A DNA stretch of 52,474 bases, taken from the NCBI GenBank assembly GCA_017471025.1, contig JAFUWX010000059.1, positions 1-52,474 of the forward strand, read 5' to 3'. The notes beneath the pieces are model-generated. The model saw only the letters and a list, made by a program, of their open reading frames with translations. It did not search any database and had not been told where the DNA came from. The stretch comes from Bacteroidales bacterium. Its GTDB lineage: Bacteria; Bacteroidota; Bacteroidia; Bacteroidales; UBA932. The position numbers and the translations under genes were made by a program. How positions within the stretch are numbered: position 1 is the first letter of the stretch; the number at the start of each line of letters is the position of its first letter. Of this stretch, positions 47,481-52,474 are shown one piece after another.

Positions 47481-50000
47481 CTACCGGTTCCGGATGGTTT
47501 TGCCGGAAACCACGAAGTTCTTGACGTCTATCGTGCCCTGGCGGACTTCCACGAAAGGAACGCCGTCCTTCAACCCGACGACACCGTAACCGCTTTCCGT
47601 GCAGAGGAAGGAACGGAAATTGCCGCCCACCCGGGAGTCGATGTACAGATTCTTTTCGACAGCGTCATAGCGGGCGCCGGTCAGGGCCGCGAGCAGGGCA
47701 TAGCTGGACAGCGCACGGCCATACCAGGAACCGCACTCATACTCGTTGAAAGGATTGCGGACGACGCCGGTGTAACGGTCCCGGCAGGTACGGACGATGT
47801 CCAGCCCTTCCGCGACGCATCCTTCCCGGATGAGATGTGCCGCCACCTGATACTCGATGCCGGTCCAGACCTCGTCGCTATAGACGAAAGGAAGCTGGGG
47901 CTTCTCTCCGCGGGGCCAAGAGCAGAGCAGCAGGCCGCCTTCGTTGCCCATGGCATATCCCGGGCGCTGGGGATTGGCGTGGTCCCGCAGGTCGTGCTTG
48001 AGGTTGTATTTGTAAACGGAAAGCAGATGGCTGCGCACCTTTTCCTTGGCAAGCGGCTCGTCCAGGCCTGCGAACTCGGACATGAAGCAGCCCAGGACAC
48101 CGTCCGAAATGCAGCCCTTGCCGTATTGGTATTTGGGACCCTCGGCCAGAAGGATCTTCTGGGCCTCAGGGCTGTAGGTGCTCTGGAAAGACTGCGCCTG
48201 GAGCGGTGAAGGCGAACGCAGGCCTTCCCATTTCACCTTCTGGTAGAAATACTCTCCGTTCCACAGTTCATTTTCCATATATGCCTTGCTCGCAGCGAGG
48301 AGCTCCTCGTAAGGCTTGATTTCTTTCGCCTTGATCTTGAGGGCTTTGCTGATCTGGACAAAACTGTTCAGGGCGCTGGTATAGAAACTTGTACACATCC
48401 CGTCAGGTCCCCAGAACTCGATGTCGTATGTGTTGTGGTGAGGCTCTTCCAGCGCGCCGATCCGGCGGGGGTCCCAGGTGCGGATGCAGTAGTCCATGCT
48501 CTGCTTGAGCTGGGGATACAGGGCCTTGAGCCACTCGGTGTCGCCGCTGATCCTCCATTCACGATAGACCTTGATCAAGCCGCCGAGCTGCCCGTCGGCA
48601 GCGGCATGGAAGTCATGATGTACGGGTCTGATGGGGATATTGGCACGGAATACCTGATGCCCTTCCGTGTTCTGATCGACATAGAACTCCGTCTCGCGCA
48701 AGGAACGCTCCAGCCGCGGGAAAAGATGGGGGACGGCCTGTGCGTAGTTCCACACGTGGCAGCAGGAACCGTGGCAGCTGCCCCAGTTGTCGCCGCTTCC
48801 TTCCCAGACCCAGAAGCGTCCGTCGTGCTGGCGCATCACGGTCGTGGACTTGAGGATGGTGAGATTGGCGGAAACGGCCTCAAGCACCTCCGGCGGGAGG
48901 GTGCTGTCATAGAATGCGTCGGTGAAGCGCTGGGTTTGCTCCTTGAGGGAATCGTAGTTGCGGCTCCAGTACTCGGCCACCTCTTCGAGATTCTTGAACC
49001 GGCGGCTGTAGTAGGGCTGATACCGCTCGGGGAGGTCCTTGTAGTCATCGGGATTGTAGCATGAGCCGTAGTCGGATTCCACCCGCGCGTCGGGTCCTAT
49101 GCGGTGAATGGATTCAGGCATGTACCAGGCAAAGCGAAGGCGGATGGTCTTGCTTTCCCCGGGGGCCAGGTTCACGGGCACATACAGGGAACCGCCGGGC
49201 GCGCCGTCGCCGGTGCCGTTAGGAACGATTTCCCCGCTGGCGGCCTTGTTCCAGGCCATGGTCAGGGGATCGAACCAGCCGCCCCGGAACCAGCAGTAGT
49301 CGCACTGGGTGGCGTCGTCATCGGTGTAGATGGCGCAGCGGCCTTCGAATTCGGGATTGCGCGGCGTGGGATCCTGCCTCAGCACGAAGCCGTTTTTGAA
49401 GGGCTCCACGCAGGAGAGGGCATCGTGCGTGCGGAAGACGAAGTTCCGGGTATTGAAGGAGAAAACAGCCTCGACGGGCTTGTCGGAGATATTCGTGAAG
49501 GTGTATTCAAAGCCGCCCACGGGAAGGCCGGAATCATCCTCGTTGCCGGGGATGAAGGGGTTCCAGACCATGATGGATGCCGTCACGGGCATGTCCTTGT
49601 CGGAAAGGTCCAGTACGGCGAAAGGGAAACGGGCCCGGAAGACGCCCTCGTCGAAACGCGGAAGCCCCCAAGTCGTGCCGCCGACGCCCATGCCGCCTTC
49701 CAGCCTGCCGAACTTCTTGTAGGACGGGACATTGGTTTCGAGGACCTTGGTCCCGTTCTCCAGGCCTTTGACACAGATCGCGGCAAAGGTACAGGGCTCG
49801 TGAAACAACTCGGGAACATGGCGCAGGGACATATTCGATATGGCACCCGTGCCTTCGAAACAGAACATGCCGGTGCCTATCCCGCCGATGGGGAAGGCGA
49901 TGTGGTCCAATTCATGTCCGGAGTAGGACTGATTGTAGTCGTGGGCGAAGCTGACGATGGCCAGGGCCGACAGGGCCAGCGCGGAAAGAAGTTTTCTCAT
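47481..50000 (-). CDS. GH116-family glycoside hydrolase (GBA2-like, DUF608)
   Basis: The 839-residue secreted protein (signal peptide about 1-19) has an N-terminal beta domain starting HIAFPIGGIGTGMFCFEGTGAIS. The C-terminal (alpha/alpha)6 barrel (about 380-800) has VWEGSGDNWGSCHGSCCHVWNYAQA and WGPDGMCTSFYTSALNSFVQ. These match the bacterial relatives of GBA2 (beta-glucosidase/xylosidase, GH116). I do not assign the catalytic Glu and Asp individually. It is the first gene of the minus-strand hydrolase cluster and is divergent from the GH92 gene. Confidence 0.85.
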   Translation of the reverse strand: MRKLLSALALSALAIVSFAHDYNQSYSGHELDHIAFPIGGIGTGMFCFEGTGAISNMSLRHVPELFHEPCTFAAICVKGLENGTKVLETNVPSYKKFGRLEGGMGVGGTTWGLPRFDEGVFRARFPFAVLDLSDKDMPVTASIMVWNPFIPGNEDDSGLPVGGFEYTFTNISDKPVEAVFSFNTRNFVFRTHDALSCVEPFKNGFVLRQDPTPRNPEFEGRCAIYTDDDATQCDYCWFRGGWFDPLTMAWNKAASGEIVPNGTGDGAPGGSLYVPVNLAPGESKTIRLRFAWYMPESIHRIGPDARVESDYGSCYNPDDYKDLPERYQPYYSRRFKNLEEVAEYWSRNYDSLKEQTQRFTDAFYDSTLPPEVLEAVSANLTILKSTTVMRQHDGRFWVWEGSGDNWGSCHGSCCHVWNYAQAVPHLFPRLERSLRETEFYVDQNTEGHQVFRANIPIRPVHHDFHAAADGQLGGLIKVYREWRISGDTEWLKALYPQLKQSMDYCIRTWDPRRIGALEEPHHNTYDIEFWGPDGMCTSFYTSALNSFVQISKALKIKAKEIKPYEELLAASKAYMENELWNGEYFYQKVKWEGLRSPSPLQAQSFQSTYSPEAQKILLAEGPKYQYGKGCISDGVLGCFMSEFAGLDEPLAKEKVRSHLLSVYKYNLKHDLRDHANPQRPGYAMGNEGGLLLCSWPRGEKPQLPFVYSDEVWTGIEYQVAAHLIREGCVAEGLDIVRTCRDRYTGVVRNPFNEYECGSWYGRALSSYALLAALTGARYDAVEKNLYIDSRVGGNFRSFLCTESGYGVVGLKDGVPFVEVRQGTIDVKNFVVSGKTIRNR

Positions 50001-50022
50001 GACTGCATTTTTTTATTTAATG

Positions 50023-50055
50023 CAAAGATAAACAAAATAATGCGGATTTGCTAAA
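50023..50055 (-). promoter_or_regulatory. Promoter of the GH116-GH43 operon
   Basis: Minus strand: TATCTTTG (50023-50030), with a TTTAG-like -33 element at 50051-50055 and a 20-bp spacer. The leader would be about 20 nt. Confidence 0.6.
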
Positions 50056-50060
50056 TCGAT

Positions 50061-50133
50061 TTTGCGAATTATGTTTTTTTCTATAAGTTTGCATAGAAAT
50101 GTGCGGGTAATGAAAATGAAATGGGTAAATTTG
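50061..50133 (+). promoter_or_regulatory. Tandem promoters of the GH92 gene
   Basis: P1: TTTG (50061-50064), 19-bp spacer, TAAGTTTG (50084-50091). P2: TAAATTTG (50126-50133) with a weak -33. Both -7 boxes continue into GCATA, forming a short direct repeat TTTGCATA 42 bases apart. Confidence 0.55.
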
Positions 50134-50151
50134 CATATTGACTGACAGTGG

Positions 50152-52326
50152 ATGATGATGAATAAAACAGCTTGTTTCCTCCTTGCGGCGGCGATCCTTT
50201 TCCTGATGTCCGCCGCCCGCCCGGCGGATACCGAAGAATTTTCTCCGGTGGACTATGTTTCGACCCTGGTCGGGACGCAGTCGGATTATACCCTGTCCAC
50301 AGGGAATACCTATCCGGCCATCGCCCTGCCGTGGGGCATGCACTTCTGGACGCCGGTCACGGCCGAAAACGAAGACGATGGATGGGCCTACCAGTATGAT
50401 AAACACCGGATTACCGGCTTCAAGCAGACGCATCAGCCCTCGCCATGGATCAATGATTACGGCGCATTTTCGCTCATGCCTTTCACCGGGAAGGCCGACG
50501 GGAATCCCGCAAGCTGGTTCTCGCATAAAAGCGAGACGGCCAAGCCCTATTACTACAAGGTCTATCTTGCCGATTATGACATCACGGTGGAAATCACCCC
50601 GTCAGAACGCGCGGCGGTCATGCGCATCACCTTCCCCGCGAGCGAATCCGCCGGCGTCAGGGTCAATCCGTTCCGGGGCGGCGAGGTAAGCTTTGATGGC
50701 CTTTGGACCAGCGGATTCAGCGCCCAGAACCACGGAGGGGTCCCCGCAGGCTTTAGGAACCATTTCGTCATCCAGTCCGACGTCCCGCTCGAAAAACCTT
50801 TCCCGACGGTGCGGAACCAGGTCGTGACCCTCTATATCGCTTCCTCCTTCATTTCACCGGAGCAGGCGAAGGTCAACCTCCGGGAAGTCAGCGGACGCAC
50901 ATTCGAACAGGTGTGCACGCAGGCGCGCCGGCGCTGGAACGAGGTACTGGGCCGGATACGCGTGTCCGGAGGTACCACGGACCAGTGCAGGACGTTCTAT
51001 TCCTGCCTGTACCGGAGCACGCTGTTCCCGCGGAAATTCTATGAAACAGGCCCCGACGGGCGTCCCGTTCATTACAGCCCCTACAACGGCCAGGTCGAGC
51101 CGGGCTACCTTTATACGGATACAGGCTTCTGGGACACGTTCCGGGCGTTGTTCCCCTTGCTGAACCTGGTCTATCCCGATGTCAACGCCGAAATCCAGTC
51201 CGGGCTCGCCAACATTGCGCGGGAGAACGACTTCCTTCCCGAATGGGCTTCCCCCGGCCACCGGGACTGCATGATCGGCAACAATTCCGCCGCGGTCGTG
51301 GCGGATGCGGCCCTGCAGGGCATCATTTCCCGGGAAGACCTCCAGGTGCTGTACAAGGCCCTTGTCCACGGCACCGAGCATGTTCACCCGAGCGTGAGTT
51401 CCTCCGGCCGCAAGGGGTATGAGTATTACAATAGACTGGGATATATCCCCTATGACGTCGGGGTCAACGAGAATGTCGCACGGACTCTGGAATATGCCTA
51501 TGACGACTGGTGCATCGCGCAGATCGCCCGCCTGCTGGACCGTCCGAAAAAGGAGGTCGAGCGTTTTGAGAAGCGTTCCGGGTCCTGGCGCAACGTCTTC
51601 GACAGGGAGTCGAGGCTGATGCGCGGCCGGAATGCCGACGGCTCTTTCCAGGAGCCTTTCAGCCCCTACAAATGGGGTGACGCCTTCACCGAAGGCAATG
51701 CCTGGCACTACACCTGGAGCGTCTTCCACGATGTGCCCGGCCTCATCCGGGAGATGGGCGGCGAAGACGCGTTCGTGGAGATGCTCGATTCGGTGTTCCG
51801 GGTGCCGCCCATCTATGACGACAGCTACTACGGATTCCGTATCCATGAGATTACCGAGATGCAGGTGGCGGATATGGGCAATTATGCCCACGGCAACCAA
51901 CCCGCCCAGCATATGCTCTACCTGTACGACTGGACCTCCAGCGCGTGGAAAGGGCGCCTGCATATCCGTCAGACGATGGACCGCCTCTACAGCAGCGCGC
52001 CCGACGGCTACTGTGGTGACGAAGACAATGGCCAGACCTCGGCCTGGTATGTCTTCTCGGCCCTGGGCTTCTATCCCGTCTGTCCGGCCAGCGGGCAATA
52101 TGCCGCAGGCATCCCCCTGTTCGAAAAGGCCGTCATCTCCCTTCCCGGCGGAAAGACGCTCGAAATCTCAGCGCCGGGCAACGGGCCCGAAACCACGGAT
52201 GTCCGGAAAATCGTCTGGAACGGAAAGACGCTCGCAGACAATTTCCTGGACATCGCGGAACTTAAAAAAGGCGGTGAACTCCGCTTCTGGCTTTCGCCCG
52301 GCGATCACTTGACCGCTTCCAGGTAG
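50152..52326 (+). CDS. GH92-family glycosidase with Gln in place of the catalytic acid
   Basis: The 724-residue secreted protein (hydrophobic signal about 4-22) has the GH92 layout. An N-terminal beta-sandwich holds STGNTYPAIALPWGMHFWTPVT and GFKQTHQPSPWINDYG, and an (alpha/alpha)6 domain includes NIARENDFLPEWASPGHRDCM. The catalytic base aspartates are present as Asp623 and Asp625 in GDEDNGQTSAW. The acid motif, usually GNEPxHH, reads GNQPAQH, with Gln583. Family enzymes are calcium-dependent alpha-mannosidases. This change suggests an altered leaving group, such as a mannose-phosphodiester. The end overlaps a convergent gene by 22 bases. Confidence 0.88.
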   Translation: MMMNKTACFLLAAAILFLMSAARPADTEEFSPVDYVSTLVGTQSDYTLSTGNTYPAIALPWGMHFWTPVTAENEDDGWAYQYDKHRITGFKQTHQPSPWINDYGAFSLMPFTGKADGNPASWFSHKSETAKPYYYKVYLADYDITVEITPSERAAVMRITFPASESAGVRVNPFRGGEVSFDGLWTSGFSAQNHGGVPAGFRNHFVIQSDVPLEKPFPTVRNQVVTLYIASSFISPEQAKVNLREVSGRTFEQVCTQARRRWNEVLGRIRVSGGTTDQCRTFYSCLYRSTLFPRKFYETGPDGRPVHYSPYNGQVEPGYLYTDTGFWDTFRALFPLLNLVYPDVNAEIQSGLANIARENDFLPEWASPGHRDCMIGNNSAAVVADAALQGIISREDLQVLYKALVHGTEHVHPSVSSSGRKGYEYYNRLGYIPYDVGVNENVARTLEYAYDDWCIAQIARLLDRPKKEVERFEKRSGSWRNVFDRESRLMRGRNADGSFQEPFSPYKWGDAFTEGNAWHYTWSVFHDVPGLIREMGGEDAFVEMLDSVFRVPPIYDDSYYGFRIHEITEMQVADMGNYAHGNQPAQHMLYLYDWTSSAWKGRLHIRQTMDRLYSSAPDGYCGDEDNGQTSAWYVFSALGFYPVCPASGQYAAGIPLFEKAVISLPGGKTLEISAPGNGPETTDVRKIVWNGKTLADNFLDIAELKKGGELRFWLSPGDHLTASR

Positions 52327-52474
52327 AGGATGGCGAATTCGAATTCCCGGCTGTAGCGCTCGCCCTTGAAACGGAAAGTCAGCGTGTTGCTTTGAGCGGT
52401 CACGTCCACTTCTCCCAGGAAGACGTGGTCCACCCAGCCGTACTGGGGCGCCATCGAGCTCATCCACGGGGAAA
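52305..52474 (-). CDS. C-terminal end of an unidentified protein (5' truncated)
   Basis: Only the last 55 or so residues are visible, from the window edge to a TGA at 52305-52307. The frame reads WMSSMAPQYGWVDHVFLGEV and ends FAILYLEAVK, a beta-strand-rich pattern like the end of a carbohydrate-binding or malectin-like sandwich domain. Family cannot be decided. Its 3' end overlaps the GH92 gene by 22 bases. Confidence 0.55.
   Translation of the reverse strand, partial: SPWMSSMAPQYGWVDHVFLGEVDVTAQSNTLTFRFKGERYSREFEFAILYLEAVK

Noticed and set aside
1-52474. tRNA or rRNA genes
   Set aside because: Gene gaps were read for cloverleaf-like arms with a CCA end and for rRNA-like sequence. Nothing convincing was seen.

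Overview
The window looks like a chromosomal segment of a GC-rich member of the Bacteroidales. This rests on housekeeping genes with Bacteroidetes-type features (PRPP synthetase, TraR/DksA-like protein with a broken zinc site, IleRS with a GIHH signature), on many promoters of the TTTG-N19-21-TAnnTTTG type, on SPII lipoproteins and on the glycan-degradation genes. I cannot name the genus. No rRNA, tRNA, CRISPR array, insertion sequence or SusC/SusD pair was recognised.

Layout. 1-366: end of an AraC-type regulator. 367-655: two copies of a ~100-bp repeat; the second supplies the rlmH promoter. 656-9675: rlmH, a large NtrY-like histidine kinase, engB, prs, a small membrane protein, der, xseA and the short xseB. 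9680-20556: a compact glycogen operon of branching enzyme, debranching enzyme, GT4 glycosyltransferase, GH57 enzyme with a Lys/Ala/Pro tail, and a 1414-residue fusion of GT3 glycogen synthase and GT35 phosphorylase. ribF overlaps its end. 21428-24202: an outer-membrane TonB-receptor-like protein of lower GC. 24217-26362: greA behind a terminator-bearing leader, a HIT protein and a redoxin-like lipoprotein. 26443-27619 (minus strand): tsaB and cvpA, divergent from ileS, the DksA-like gene and lspA (27708-32198). 32366-34387: an M3 peptidase lipoprotein.

34442-36610 is an AT-rich accessory patch carrying an AbiE-type toxin-antitoxin pair (DUF6088 antitoxin and AbiEii nucleotidyltransferase). 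Its upstream region is dense with repeats, including a 32-bp direct repeat and a palindrome at the transcription start. A minus-strand FAD-dependent oxidoreductase lipoprotein follows. Next comes a purine/pyrimidine import cluster, 38719-42279: a UraA-like permease, a DUF5020 outer-membrane protein and an AzgA-like permease.

42482-52474 is a carbohydrate-degradation locus: minus-strand GH116, GH43, an unassigned putative hydrolase and GH2, divergent from a plus-strand GH92 enzyme. The GH92 protein has Gln where the family's catalytic acid Glu normally sits.

The most novel signal is a ~123-bp dispersed element in two copies of opposite orientation (32217-32340 and 42289-42411), each just after a gene. 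The interior is nearly identical, but the outer stem differs by paired, compensatory substitutions.
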